A DNA stretch of 64,000 nt from DAISKN01 sp964553925. Lineage in GTDB: Bacteria; Acidobacteriota; Vicinamibacteria; Marinacidobacterales; SMYC01. Position 1 is the stretch's first letter; each line of letters begins with the position of its first letter. The translations under genes and the position numbers were made by a program. Under the pieces are notes generated by a model. It made no database searches. It saw nothing but the letters and a program-made list of their open reading frames with translations, and had not been told where the DNA came from. This document shows positions 1 through 9,418 of this stretch, piece by piece. The stretch covers positions 1-64,000 of the forward strand of contig CAZKNR010000413.1 of NCBI GenBank assembly GCA_964553925.1, read 5' to 3'.

Positions 1-204
1 TGTCCGAAATGCGGCTGGGAGCCCGAGCGCGACAGCCTCTGGATGTGTTCCTGCCTTCACACCTGGAACACCTTCGACACGAAGGGCCTGTGCCCCGCCT
101 GCGCTCGCCATTGGTTAGAGACCTGTTGCCTTCGCTGCCACCAGTGGTCGCCGCACCTCGAGTGGTACGTGGACGGGCCATCCGGGGACGAGCCGGGGGC
201 TTGA
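1..204 (+). CDS. C-terminal end of a Cys-rich zinc-ribbon protein (5' truncated by window)
   Basis: An open frame runs from base 1 to a TGA at 202-204 and encodes 67 residues with four paired-cysteine clusters: CPKC at residues 1-4, CSC at 16-18, CPAC at 31-34 and CCLRC at 42-46. The spacing suggests two zinc knuckles or ribbons. The tail also carries the pattern HTWNTFDTKG and a C-terminal SPHLEWY, which I associate with the zinc-ribbon tails of uncharacterised bacterial proteins. The N-terminal part lies outside the window, so the overall function cannot be given. The next gene begins 20 bases after the stop. Confidence 0.6.
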   Translation, partial: CPKCGWEPERDSLWMCSCLHTWNTFDTKGLCPACARHWLETCCLRCHQWSPHLEWYVDGPSGDEPGA

Positions 205-223
205 GTTAGGATCCCAGGCGCGT

Positions 224-2743
224 ATGTCGAGGATTTCCTGGTGGAGGCGGCCGGAGGTCATTGCGCTCGCGCTCGCGCTCGCGACGGTGCTGGTGTATCT
301 CCCCGTCTTCCAGAACGAGCTCGTCGAATACGACGACGACTACTACATCTCGCAGAACCCGAACCTGAAGCTGGGCCTGAGTGCGGAAGGCCTGAAATGG
401 GCCTTCACCGCGTCCTATGGAGCGAACTGGTATCCGCTGACCTGGCTTTCGCTCATGCTCGACTACGAGCTCTTCGGGTTCTCCGCCCCCGCCTTGCACG
501 GAATGAACCTCGCCCTCCACGTCGCGAGCGCTGTCCTTCTCCTCTACGTGTTGCTGCGCATGACCGGGTCGTTGGGAGCAAGCGCCTTCGTCGCGGCGAT
601 CTTCGCCCTCCACCCGCTCCACGTGGAATCCGTAGCTTGGGCCGCGGAGCGGAAGGACGTTTTGAGCGCGCTCTTCTGGATGCTCACTCTCTGGGCTTAC
701 GCCCGCTACTCCGAAAAGCCCGCTCCGCGGCGTCTCGCGCTCGTCGCCTTGTTTCTGGCGCTCGGCCTCATGTCGAAGCCGATGCTCGTCACCCTTCCCT
801 TCGTGCTCCTTCTCCTGGACGTCTGGCCCCTCGGCCGGCTCGAGAGAACGCCCCTCGGGCGTCTCGTCCTCGAGAAGTCGCCTCTCTTCGCGCTGGTCGC
901 GCTCTCGAGTGCCGTCACTTTCTTCGTGCAGCGGGCCGAGGGCGCCGTTCAGCCCCTTCAGACCTACCCCCTCGACGTACGGGCCGCGAACGCTCTCGTC
1001 GCCTACGTCGCTTACATCGGCAAAGCGTTCTGGCCCGCTCGGCTCTCGCCCTACTACCCGCATCCCGGAGACAGTCTCCCGAGCTTTCAGCCGGTGGCGG
1101 CGTTCGCGGCGCTCGCGGCCGCGACTCTGGTCGCGCTTGCTTTCGCCCGGCGAAACGACCGTCTCCGGTTCCTTCCCGTCGGCTGGCTCTGGTACGTGGG
1201 AACGCTCGTCCCCGTCATCGGCCTCGTTCAGGTGGGACAGCAGGGCATGGCCGACCGTTATACGTATCTTCCTTACATAGGTCTCAGTATCGTGGTCGCC
1301 TTCGGATTCGCGGAGCTCGCGAAACTGGTTTCGCTTCCGCGCACCGCTTTCGTTGCCCTGGGAGTCGGAAGCCTTCTTGCGCTCGCGGTCGTTGCCTCGG
1401 CGCAGGTTCGAGTTTGGCGAGACAGCGTGACTCTCTTCGAGCACGCTTTGAGCGTCACCGAGGAGAACGCGCTCGCCCACATCAACCTCGGCGTCGCGTA
1501 CCTGAATCGCGGCCGGCTGGAAGACGCCGAGCGGGAGCTCGAGGAGGCGATTCGCATCCATCCGGGCGCGGCCGAGGCCCATGCGGCCCTCGCGGGCGTG
1601 CGCGGCAAGCAAAACCGCTCCGAGGAAGCGCTCGAGCTCTATCGAGCCGCGCTGCGCCTCGACCCGGGCTCGAGCTCGACTCACCGGGAGTTGGCGCAGC
1701 AGCTCCTCACGCTCGGCGATTCGGCGCAGGCGCTCGTCCACTTTCGGGAAGCCTCGGCCCTCGCTCCTTTGGACGGCGATGCTCTCGTCGATCTCGCCGT
1801 TGCGCTGAGCCGCGAAGGAAGGCACGACGAGGCGACGAAAAAGTTCGAGGAGGCCTCCCGCCGCGCGGTCGACGAGGCCCGACTGCATCAGAACTGGGGT
1901 GTCGTGTTGATGGACCACGGCGATCTAGACGAAGCGGCGCAGCACTTCAAGAGGGCCATCGCTCTCCGGCTCGACTACGCCCTCGCCCACTTCTCCGCGG
2001 GGCAGACGGCAATGCGCCAGAGGAGCTTCGGAGAAGCGGCGGAGCATCTTCGGGAGGCCGTTCGCATCGAGCCGGAGGACGAGGAGGCGCACTACCACCT
2101 GGGACTCGCCCTCGCGAATGCGAATATGCTCGACGAGGCTTACGCGGCGTTCGAGAAGGCGCGGTCCTTGAACCCCGATCGGGCGGAGACCCACTACAGC
2201 CTCGGTCTGGTCCTCGCGCGGCTCTCTGACCTCGACCGGGCCGCGGATCATTTTCGCACGTCGTCGACGCTCGCTCCCGACAACGCCGAAGCGCACTACA
2301 GCCTCGGGCTCGCACTCGCGGGAAAGGGAGAATTCGGGGAGGCGATCTCGTGCTATCGGCGCGCGATCGAGCTCGCTCCGGACTACGCCGAGGCGCACAA
2401 CAGCTGGGGTGTCGCGCTCGTTTCGAGCGGTAGCCTGCGGGAAGCAGTCGAGCGGTTCGAGGCCGCTCTCGCCATCAACCCCCGTCTCGCCGAAGCGCAC
2501 AACAATCTTGGGCTCGCGCTCTCTCAGGCCGGGGCGATGGCGCCGGCCCTCGAGCACTTCCTGGCCGCGGCGGCGATCGAGCCCATGAACCCCGACGCTC
2601 ACAACAACCTCGGCGCGGCGCTCGCCCGGGAAGGCCGGTTCGCTGAGGCGGCGGAAAGCTTCCGGAAAGCGATCGAGCTCGCCCCCGATCATGAAGGCGC
2701 CCGGCGGAACCTCGAAGCGCTCGATGGAAACCGCGGACCGTGA
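224..2743 (+). CDS. TMTC-like multi-pass membrane protein with C-terminal TPR array
   Basis: The 839-residue product has two halves. Residues 1 to about 400 contain around ten hydrophobic segments and the hallmarks of the bacterial TMTC/GT-C-like family: an acidic YDDDYY motif after the first membrane span, then ANWYPLTWLS, HPLHVESVAWAAERKD and a KPMLVTLPF block. Residues from about 405 to the end are roughly a dozen tetratricopeptide repeats. Eukaryotic TMTC proteins are O-mannosyltransferases, so a membrane glycosyltransferase role is plausible but inferred. A TAGGAT hexamer at 207-212 sits 11 bases before the ATG. The stop overlaps the GTG start of the next gene, so it probably heads an operon that runs to 7394. 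Confidence 0.75.
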   Translation: MSRISWWRRPEVIALALALATVLVYLPVFQNELVEYDDDYYISQNPNLKLGLSAEGLKWAFTASYGANWYPLTWLSLMLDYELFGFSAPALHGMNLALHVASAVLLLYVLLRMTGSLGASAFVAAIFALHPLHVESVAWAAERKDVLSALFWMLTLWAYARYSEKPAPRRLALVALFLALGLMSKPMLVTLPFVLLLLDVWPLGRLERTPLGRLVLEKSPLFALVALSSAVTFFVQRAEGAVQPLQTYPLDVRAANALVAYVAYIGKAFWPARLSPYYPHPGDSLPSFQPVAAFAALAAATLVALAFARRNDRLRFLPVGWLWYVGTLVPVIGLVQVGQQGMADRYTYLPYIGLSIVVAFGFAELAKLVSLPRTAFVALGVGSLLALAVVASAQVRVWRDSVTLFEHALSVTEENALAHINLGVAYLNRGRLEDAERELEEAIRIHPGAAEAHAALAGVRGKQNRSEEALELYRAALRLDPGSSSTHRELAQQLLTLGDSAQALVHFREASALAPLDGDALVDLAVALSREGRHDEATKKFEEASRRAVDEARLHQNWGVVLMDHGDLDEAAQHFKRAIALRLDYALAHFSAGQTAMRQRSFGEAAEHLREAVRIEPEDEEAHYHLGLALANANMLDEAYAAFEKARSLNPDRAETHYSLGLVLARLSDLDRAADHFRTSSTLAPDNAEAHYSLGLALAGKGEFGEAISCYRRAIELAPDYAEAHNSWGVALVSSGSLREAVERFEAALAINPRLAEAHNNLGLALSQAGAMAPALEHFLAAAAIEPMNPDAHNNLGAALAREGRFAEAAESFRKAIELAPDHEGARRNLEALDGNRGP

Positions 2744-4032
2744 TCCTCTCCCGTCGCGATCTTCTTCTCGCGGGGACGGCGCTCGCTCTCGGCCTCCCTC
2801 GCTGCCGGGGCCGCCTCGAGAAGCCTCACGTGGTTCTCATCACTCTCGACACCACCCGCCGGGATCGGCTCGGCTGCTACGGATACTCGAGGCCTCTGTC
2901 GCCGAACCTCGACGCCCTCGCCGGGCGTTCCGTTGTTTTCGACCGCGCCGTCGCTGCGTCGAGCTGGACCCTTCCCTCGCATGCTTCGATCTTCACCGGC
3001 AAGCTCCCCTCGAGCCACGGCGCGGACTACGATCCCGAAGGTCCTCTCCGTCTCACGCAAGCGATCCCGGGGCCCGAAGAGTGGGCCGAGTACCGTGCTT
3101 CCGGACTCTCGCCGCGCGAGACGACCGTAGCACTCCTCCTCCACGAACAGGGCTACCGGACCGCGGCGGTGGTGGGAGGCCCGTGGATGAAGCGGGTCTT
3201 CGGGCTCGATCGCGGTTTCGAGACGTACGACGACGAAGGCATCGGAGACGTCAACGGAAGGCTCGCGAGCGAGGTGACGGCGTCCGCCCTCGGGCTCCTC
3301 GAAGCCCGGGATGGCCGCCCGCTCTTTCTTTTCCTCAACTACTTCGACCCCCATGGTCCCTACGAGGCGCCCTCACCTTTCGGAGGAAGCTTCGGCATGG
3401 AGCCGAGCGATCGATACGACGAGGAGATCCTTTACATGGATCACCACATCGGACGATTCTTCGAGGGTATGAAAAGAGACGGGCTCTTCGACGACAGTCT
3501 GATCTTGGTGACCGCGGATCACGGGGAGCTTCTGGGTGAGCATGGAAAAATGGGCCATGGGGCATCGCTCTTTGAAGAGGAGATCCGCGTGCCGTTTCTG
3601 GTGAAGTATCCGCGCAACGAGGTTGCGCCGGGACGAAGGGGCGACCCGGTCCACCACGTCGACGTTCTCCCTTTGGTTCTCGAGCGCCTCGGCCTCGCGG
3701 CTTCCTCCTCAGGGGGGCGACGCCTCCAACCCCTTCTCGCCGAGGTGAACGTCCTCGAGTTCATGAGCACCGAGGGCTCGTGGCGCGCCCTCTACCTCGG
3801 CCGCCACAAGCTTCTCTGGAACAGTCTCGGGAACCACGCCCTCTACGATCTCGAGAAGGATCCGGGAGAACAGAACGACCTCTCCGGCGCCGATCCGGCT
3901 CGGGTGGCCGGGGCGGTAGGCCTTCTCGGAAAGGTTCTCTCTTCGCTGCCCCCGCCAGGCGATCCGGGTCCTCCCGCGGCACTCGACGAAGAGACACTGA
4001 AAGCCCTCCGGAACCTGGGTTATGTTCCGTAG
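2740..4032 (+). CDS. Tat-exported sulfatase-family (alkaline phosphatase superfamily) enzyme, Thr nucleophile
   Basis: The 430-residue product begins at a GTG that overlaps the previous TGA. A Tat-type signal (SRRDLLLAGTALALG) is followed by the Pfam sulfatase fold: a metal-binding aspartate in LDTTRRDRLGCYGY, and late metal ligands in TADHGELLGEHG. At the nucleophile site the sequence is T77-L-P-S-H81, where a sulfatase would have C/S-x-P-x-R. It therefore cannot be matured to formylglycine and more likely works as a phosphotransferase or phosphodiesterase with a threonine nucleophile, as in phosphoethanolamine transferases. The substrate is unknown. It overlaps its paralogue at 4022 by 11 bases. 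Confidence 0.8.
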   Translation: MILSRRDLLLAGTALALGLPRCRGRLEKPHVVLITLDTTRRDRLGCYGYSRPLSPNLDALAGRSVVFDRAVAASSWTLPSHASIFTGKLPSSHGADYDPEGPLRLTQAIPGPEEWAEYRASGLSPRETTVALLLHEQGYRTAAVVGGPWMKRVFGLDRGFETYDDEGIGDVNGRLASEVTASALGLLEARDGRPLFLFLNYFDPHGPYEAPSPFGGSFGMEPSDRYDEEILYMDHHIGRFFEGMKRDGLFDDSLILVTADHGELLGEHGKMGHGASLFEEEIRVPFLVKYPRNEVAPGRRGDPVHHVDVLPLVLERLGLAASSSGGRRLQPLLAEVNVLEFMSTEGSWRALYLGRHKLLWNSLGNHALYDLEKDPGEQNDLSGADPARVAGAVGLLGKVLSSLPPPGDPGPPAALDEETLKALRNLGYVP

Positions 4033-5356
4033 ACTCAGCCTCGCGACGTCGCTGTCGCTCGCCTGTCTCGCCTGCTTTGGCCGCGAGGACCGGCCGCGCC
4101 TCGTGGTGCTCGTTTCCATCGATACCCTGAGAGCGGATCACCTGGGTCTTTATGGCTACGAGAGGCCGACGTCGCCTTCGCTCGATGGCCTCGCACTCGA
4201 GTCAGCCGTTTTCGAGGACGCCACGTCCTCCTCGCCCTGGACGCTTCCGGCTCATGCCACGCTCTTGACCGGGCTCTATCCGAGCCGCCACGGCCTGACC
4301 TCCCACGCGCGCTACCTGTCCTCGGACCTGGAGACGCTGGCACAGCTCTTTTCACAGGCCGGCTATCGCACCGCCGCCGTCGTGAACTCCCACAACCTGG
4401 GCCCCGAGTTCGGCCTCGATCGGGGATTCCAGCAGTATTCCTACGTCGAGGAGAGCGTTGAGCAGCGGGAGCCCTCTTCCGAAATCACGGACCAGGGCCT
4501 CGAGTGGATCGAGGGCGCGGGAAAAAGCCCACTCTTTCTGTTCCTACATTATTATGACGTCCACAGCGACTACGCTTCGCTCCCCCGGTATGAGTCTGAG
4601 TTCCTCCGGCCCTACGAAGGCATTGCCGACGGTTCCACTGCGCAGCTCGCCGCCTACCGGGAGGGGCAGGTCTCCCTTTCACCCGCGGACGCGCCAAACC
4701 TCATCGACCGGTACGACGCGGGGATCCGGCAGATGGACGCCGAGATCGGACGCATCCTCGATTTCCTGCGCGAGCGGGGCTTTTGGGAGGACACGCTTTT
4801 CGTCGTCACCTCCGATCACGGCGAGGAGTTCTTCGAGCACGGGGGAGTCCTTCACGGACAGACCCAGTACCAGGAAGTCCTCCGCGTGCCTCTCGTGGTC
4901 AAAGGCCCAGGTATCCCCCACGGCCGGCGTGTCCCGACGCCCGTCTCCCTGGTGGATATCGCTCCCACGCTCCTCGAGCGTGCCGGGATCGCCGTCCCCG
5001 AGGGGCTCGACGGGGTAGACGTAGCCCCCCTCTGGTCCGAAGGCGATCCTGAGCTCGAGGCCAGGTATCTTTTCTCCGAGGCCGATCACAACAATGTGGA
5101 GCACGACATCACCCGCTCGGTTCGATACAAGAGCTTCAAGCTCCACTTCAACCGCCTGAGCCGCGAATACCGTTTCTTCGACCTGGCGCGCGATCCCGCG
5201 GAGCAGGCGGACGTCTCGGCCGACGAGCGAAGAGTGTTCGCGGCGCTCTCGGAGCGGCTCGACCGCTTCATGGCAAACGAAAAGGTAGAGGCCCCCGTCC
5301 GGTCGCTCTCCGAAGAGGAGATCGAGAAGCTTCGGAGCCTCGGTTATTTGCGGTAG
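4022..5356 (+). CDS. Second sulfatase-family (alkaline phosphatase superfamily) enzyme, Thr nucleophile
   Basis: The 444-residue paralogue of the preceding gene starts with a hydrophobic leader that has cysteines around residues 15 and 18, so it is exported and possibly a lipoprotein, although the lipobox is imperfect. D34 in VSIDTLRADHLGLYGY and SDHGEEFFEHGG are the metal ligands. The nucleophile region reads T74-L-P-A-H78, again without the C/S-x-P-x-R formylglycine motif. Both paralogues end in the same short motif (LRNLGY and LRSLGY). It is co-transcribed with its neighbours, and the next gene starts four bases after its stop. A role in modifying an exported glycan or glycoprotein is inference from the TMTC-like gene upstream. 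Confidence 0.8.
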   Translation: MFRRLSLATSLSLACLACFGREDRPRLVVLVSIDTLRADHLGLYGYERPTSPSLDGLALESAVFEDATSSSPWTLPAHATLLTGLYPSRHGLTSHARYLSSDLETLAQLFSQAGYRTAAVVNSHNLGPEFGLDRGFQQYSYVEESVEQREPSSEITDQGLEWIEGAGKSPLFLFLHYYDVHSDYASLPRYESEFLRPYEGIADGSTAQLAAYREGQVSLSPADAPNLIDRYDAGIRQMDAEIGRILDFLRERGFWEDTLFVVTSDHGEEFFEHGGVLHGQTQYQEVLRVPLVVKGPGIPHGRRVPTPVSLVDIAPTLLERAGIAVPEGLDGVDVAPLWSEGDPELEARYLFSEADHNNVEHDITRSVRYKSFKLHFNRLSREYRFFDLARDPAEQADVSADERRVFAALSERLDRFMANEKVEAPVRSLSEEEIEKLRSLGYLR

Positions 5357-5360
5357 GCTA

Positions 5361-7394
5361 ATGCCGATCATGTTCTCGTTCGTCCTGGCTCTCGCGCTTT
5401 CCTCTGAGATGTCCGACGTCCACCGGAAGTGGATCGAGGAAGAGGTGGTCTACATCGTCACCGACCGGGAGAAAGAGGTCTTCCGGGAGCTCCAGACAGT
5501 CGAGGAGCGCGACCGCTTTATCGAGGCGTTCTGGACGAGGCGCGATCCGAACCCGGCGACGCCCGCGAACGAGCTCCGCGAGGAGCACACCAAGCGAATC
5601 GACTACGCCAACCAGTTCCTCGGCCGGGACACTTTCCGGCCGGGATGGCGCACCGACCGCGGGCGGTACTACATCCTTCTGGGCGCGCCCAAGACCATCG
5701 AGCGTTTCAGCGGCGGGAACGAGATCGTCGACTCCGAACTGTGGTTCTACCAGGGCGGGGGGGAGCGAGGTCTGCCCGGGGCGTTCTTTCTGCTCTTCTT
5801 TCAGCGGGACGGAGTGGGGGAGTTCGAGCTCTACCATCCCATCGGCGACGGCCCCACGAGTTTGTTCCGAACGGCGGGCATGTTTTCCGGGCAGGATGAC
5901 CTGGCTGCGATCGAGAGGCTCGAGCAGCTCTCTGCCGACCTGGCGCATGCGTCGCTCTCGAACGACGCGGGCCTCCCTCCGGACTATCTGACGGGCCGCG
6001 CGTCTCTCGGAAGCGACAACGTCCTCGTGCGGATCGAGGAGTCGCCCAAGAGGGCCATCCGCACCGACTACCTCGACGCCTGGCTCAAGTACGGAAACCG
6101 CGTCGCCGCGGACTACTCGTTCAACTACGTTCCCAACCGGAACGCCTTCGCGATCTTCGCGGGCCCGTCGAGCGCCGCTCTCGTTCATTACCGCCTCGAG
6201 CTCGATCCCGAGAGCTTCGGCCTCGCTTCCGACGAGGACCAGCGGAAGTTCTACACCACCCTCGACGTGACTCTGGAAGCCAGGGACCCGGAAGGGATCC
6301 TGGTTCTCGCGAACGACCGCTCCGACTACATCGAGCTTTCCCCGAGTCAAGTGAAGGATATCGAGCGCTACCCCATCGCCTATCAGGACTCGTTTCCCCT
6401 CGTACCCGGACGCTACACGCTCTCTGTCGTCCTCCGAAACCGCGCGCTGAAGCGCTACACAGTGGCGGAGAGAGAGGTGACGATTCCAGACTTCAGCGGG
6501 ATCGCGCCCGCGCTCGCGGGTTTGGTTCTGGCTTATCGGAGCGAGCGGCTTCTCTCGGCCGCCTCGGAGAGCGAGATGCGCACCTTCCAGCTCGGGTCGC
6601 TTCGGATCGAGCCCGCGTCCGATTCCGTCTTCGCCATCGGCGACACCATTTCCGCGTTCACCCAGGCGGTCAAGGCTCCTTCCGGATCCGTCGTCCGTTT
6701 CGACCTCCTCCTCGGCGAACAGTCAATCGACGAGAAGGAGGTCCCGGTGGACGGCGCCTCGGGCGCGGCTCTCGCCGAGCTCTCGACTCTGGGTACCTCG
6801 GGCGGCGCCTACCTGGTCCGCGCCCGTTTGAAGGGGCCCGAGGGCTCCTCGATCGCAGAGCAAACCGCTGCGCTGACTCTCTCGCCGAGAACTTCGGTGC
6901 CGCGGCCGAACTTCGTCTACCGTCGGGGCTTCAACGCCGCGATCCCCGGCCTTCTTCCCCTGGTTCTCGGGGACCAGTGGTGGAGCCTGGGAAAGCACGA
7001 CCTCGCGCTCGCACAGTACGAGAAGGCGGTCGCCGCGGGTAACGCCGAGCTTCCACAAGCACGGTGGAAGTTAGCGCACGCCTACCTCGCGCGCGGCCAT
7101 ACGTCGAGGGCGGCAGCGCTTCTCGCTCCCCTCGAGGCTTCCTTCCCGTCGCAGTACGAAGTGGTCGCGGGGCTCGGTCTCGTCTATTCGAGGGCCGGAC
7201 TGGACGAAAAGGCGGTCGAGTACCTGGAGCGTGCCCTCGTCCTTCGTCCTCCCGACGCGACTCTTCTCAACGCTCTCGGGGAATCTTATCGAAAGCTCGG
7301 GAACGTGGAGAGGGCGAAAGAGTACTTCCAGCGATCGCTCGACCTGGATCCAGAACAGCCGGCGGTGCGGGAGCTACTCTCCGAACTGAAGTAA
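5361..7394 (+). CDS. GWxTD domain-containing protein with C-terminal TPRs
   Basis: The 677-residue product has a short hydrophobic N-terminus followed by the GWxTD domain, with the signature PGWRTDRGRYYILLG at residues 94-108. The middle part resembles a beta-rich region, and residues from about 545 to the end are several TPRs. GWxTD proteins are found in Acidobacteriota and Bacteroidota, but their biochemical role is not established. The start is four bases after the stop of the second sulfatase-like gene, which places it in the same operon and suggests an envelope function. No catalytic residues were recognised. Confidence 0.75.
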   Translation: MPIMFSFVLALALSSEMSDVHRKWIEEEVVYIVTDREKEVFRELQTVEERDRFIEAFWTRRDPNPATPANELREEHTKRIDYANQFLGRDTFRPGWRTDRGRYYILLGAPKTIERFSGGNEIVDSELWFYQGGGERGLPGAFFLLFFQRDGVGEFELYHPIGDGPTSLFRTAGMFSGQDDLAAIERLEQLSADLAHASLSNDAGLPPDYLTGRASLGSDNVLVRIEESPKRAIRTDYLDAWLKYGNRVAADYSFNYVPNRNAFAIFAGPSSAALVHYRLELDPESFGLASDEDQRKFYTTLDVTLEARDPEGILVLANDRSDYIELSPSQVKDIERYPIAYQDSFPLVPGRYTLSVVLRNRALKRYTVAEREVTIPDFSGIAPALAGLVLAYRSERLLSAASESEMRTFQLGSLRIEPASDSVFAIGDTISAFTQAVKAPSGSVVRFDLLLGEQSIDEKEVPVDGASGAALAELSTLGTSGGAYLVRARLKGPEGSSIAEQTAALTLSPRTSVPRPNFVYRRGFNAAIPGLLPLVLGDQWWSLGKHDLALAQYEKAVAAGNAELPQARWKLAHAYLARGHTSRAAALLAPLEASFPSQYEVVAGLGLVYSRAGLDEKAVEYLERALVLRPPDATLLNALGESYRKLGNVERAKEYFQRSLDLDPEQPAVRELLSELK

Positions 7395-7419
7395 TCAAGC
7401 CTACGAAGAGGAGATGGAA

Positions 7420-8733
7420 ATGAGTGGGAGACACCTACGAAACCTGAGGCTCGCTTCGTGCCTCTCGCTGCTGCCGCTGAGCCTTTCCGCCCAGACGACG
7501 GCGATCAAGGCCGGCCGGCTCATCGACCCCGCAACCGGGACCGCCGAGACGAATCAAGTGATCCTCGTGGAGGGGGAGAAAATCCAGGCCGTGGGTGCGA
7601 ACGTGACGATCCCCGCGGGTGCTGCGGTCATCGACCTCTCCCGCCTCACCGTCCTTCCGGGGCTGGTCGACACCCATAACCACCTCGCCATCACCTACAA
7701 GAAAGAGCCCGAGAGCGACATCTACTACTTCACCTACGTGATGGATTCGACGCCCCTTCGTGCCATTCAAGCGGTCTCCAATGGGATCCAGATGCTTTCC
7801 TCGGGCTTCACCGTCGTGCGCGACATGGGAAACGCCGGCAACTACGCCGACACCGCGCTCCGAGTGGCCATCGAACAGGGGTGGGTTCCCGGGCCCACGA
7901 TCGTCAACTCCGGCCTCATCATCGGGGGAATGGGAGGGCAGTTCTGGCCCACCCCGGAAATGGCGCGCGATCACGACATCGTGTACCCCGAGTACCTCGA
8001 TGCCGACACCGAGGACGAGATCGTGAAGGCGGTGCGCCAGAACGTCCTTTTCGGGGCCAAGGTCATCAAGATCATGGTCGACGCCAAGCCTTATGGCTAC
8101 AGCGTCGACGAGATGAAGCTCTTCGTGAGCGAGGCGGCGAGGTCGGGCCTCAAGGTCGAAGGGCACATTCAGACCCGGGAGGGCGCGAGGCGAGCCATCG
8201 AGGCCGGACTCTGGTCGCTTGCCCACTCGCGCGTCCTCGACGACGAGCTCCACAAGATGATGGCGGCGAAAGGCATCTGGCGCGCGGGAACCGAAACGCC
8301 CTACACCGAGTATCGGGGAACCCCGGAGGCCTTTCAGCATATGGTGGCGGGCCTGAAGAACGCTTACGCCAACGGGGTGAAGCTCACGTTCTCGACCGAC
8401 GCCGACTATTACGTGCCGGGAAAGACCCGAGGCGAGGTAGTGATTCACTTCCTCGAGACGTGGAAGGCGGCGGGGATACCCGCGCCCGAGATCCTCAAGA
8501 TCATGACCATCCACGGGTACCAATGCGCCGAAGTGATCGACGAGCGCGGCCCGATCAAGCCCGGCCTCGCGGCGGACATCATCGCCGTCGCCGGAGATCC
8601 TCTCGGGGACATCGACGCCCTTCGCCGAGTCGACTTCGTCATGAAGGATGGGCTGGTCTTCAAACGCGACGGGGTGGTGACCCCGGAGAAATTCTTCCAC
8701 GGAGGCCCGGTGAAGGGCTGGAGGATCCGGTGA
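7420..8733 (+). CDS. Exported amidohydrolase (imidazolonepropionase/prolidase-like)
   Basis: This metal-dependent amidohydrolase (437 residues from the chosen start) has a hydrophobic leader ending near SLSAQT, then the TIM-barrel signature. Ligands visible are the HxH of DTHNHL, the candidate metal-bridging lysine in IKIMVD, histidines in GHIQT and AHSRV, and the aspartate of FSTDAD. The late GPIKPGLAADIIAV strand closes the beta-sandwich. Relatives hydrolyse Xaa-Pro dipeptides or cyclic amides; the substrate is not readable here. A GAAGAGGAG at 7405-7413 abuts an ATG at 7414 but is six bases from the in-frame ATG at 7420, so 7420 is preferred. It is separated from the GWxTD gene by about 25 bases. 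Confidence 0.85.
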   Translation: MSGRHLRNLRLASCLSLLPLSLSAQTTAIKAGRLIDPATGTAETNQVILVEGEKIQAVGANVTIPAGAAVIDLSRLTVLPGLVDTHNHLAITYKKEPESDIYYFTYVMDSTPLRAIQAVSNGIQMLSSGFTVVRDMGNAGNYADTALRVAIEQGWVPGPTIVNSGLIIGGMGGQFWPTPEMARDHDIVYPEYLDADTEDEIVKAVRQNVLFGAKVIKIMVDAKPYGYSVDEMKLFVSEAARSGLKVEGHIQTREGARRAIEAGLWSLAHSRVLDDELHKMMAAKGIWRAGTETPYTEYRGTPEAFQHMVAGLKNAYANGVKLTFSTDADYYVPGKTRGEVVIHFLETWKAAGIPAPEILKIMTIHGYQCAEVIDERGPIKPGLAADIIAVAGDPLGDIDALRRVDFVMKDGLVFKRDGVVTPEKFFHGGPVKGWRIR

Positions 8734-8739
8734 ACCCGT

Positions 8740-9411
8740 TCAAAGCTCGAGCTCCGCCTGGAGCGGGAGGTGGTCGGAGCCTCCGTCGGGCGCCGTGCGA
8801 CAGCGGATGGCGCGAAGGTCGGGAGTGTGCCAGACGTAGTCGATACGAACGAGAGGCGGGAGGGGAAGTCCGAGGTAGCGCCCGAACACCGGGAAGGTGA
8901 AACCGAAACCGCTCCCCACTTCCTGAAAGGCGTCCCGAAGCCCGTGCCGGCGCAGTCGCCGATAGAGGAGGCTGAAGGGCGTCTTGTTGAAATCCCCCAC
9001 GAGCAACGAGGGAGAAGACGCCAGGGCTCGCTTCGCCAGAAGGTCGATCTCGCTCGCCGCCGGGCCGACGAAACTGAAGGCGGCGTTCTCGAGCGGCACG
9101 TGGGCGATGATGATTTGGAGCGTCCGGCCCGGCACTTCGACGTCGGCCCGCAGGTGAGGGCGTCCGCAGGGGAGAAGCATCTCCTCGTGATCGGCAATTG
9201 GGTGCTTGCTCAGGAGAGCTTTTCCGGCGACACCCTTGGCGTGGATGACTCGATGAGGATAGGAGTCGGCGAGCTCCCGCTCGAGCACCGAGCCCTGGGA
9301 CTCGGAGACTTCCTGGAGGGCTACGAGATCGCAGTCGGCGGATCGGAGCATCGCGATCAGCGCTCCCCGGTCGGCGAGCCCGTTGCCGATATTGAACGTC
9401 AGGATTCGAAT
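8740..9411 (-). CDS. Endonuclease/exonuclease/phosphatase (EEP) family hydrolase
   Basis: The product of about 223 residues holds the full EEP catalytic set in order: asparagine in LTFNIG, glutamate in LQEV, histidine in IAHVPL, GDFN, aspartate in RIDYV, and the terminal GGSDHLP. The family contains DNases, sphingomyelinases and inositol phosphatases, and the specific substrate cannot be read. The start is unusual. No ATG, GTG or TTG lies near the conserved first strand, and the best candidate is an ATT at 9411-9409 preceded by AGTAGG at a spacing of six, within the stop of the upstream peptidase gene. In-frame sequence further upstream runs through the peptidase 3' end and looks non-coding. 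The two genes are probably translationally coupled. Confidence 0.8.
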   Translation of the reverse strand: MRILTFNIGNGLADRGALIAMLRSADCDLVALQEVSESQGSVLERELADSYPHRVIHAKGVAGKALLSKHPIADHEEMLLPCGRPHLRADVEVPGRTLQIIIAHVPLENAAFSFVGPAASEIDLLAKRALASSPSLLVGDFNKTPFSLLYRRLRRHGLRDAFQEVGSGFGFTFPVFGRYLGLPLPPLVRIDYVWHTPDLRAIRCRTAPDGGSDHLPLQAELEL

Positions 9412-9418
9412 GGAGAAC

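Noticed and set aside
206..2692. Minus-strand open frames opposite the TMTC-like gene
   Set aside because: They have no recognisable domain and arise from codon bias of the TPR repeats on the other strand.
2740..5356. Annotation of the two tandem genes as true sulfatases
   Set aside because: The C/S-x-P-x-R maturation motif is absent from both proteins.
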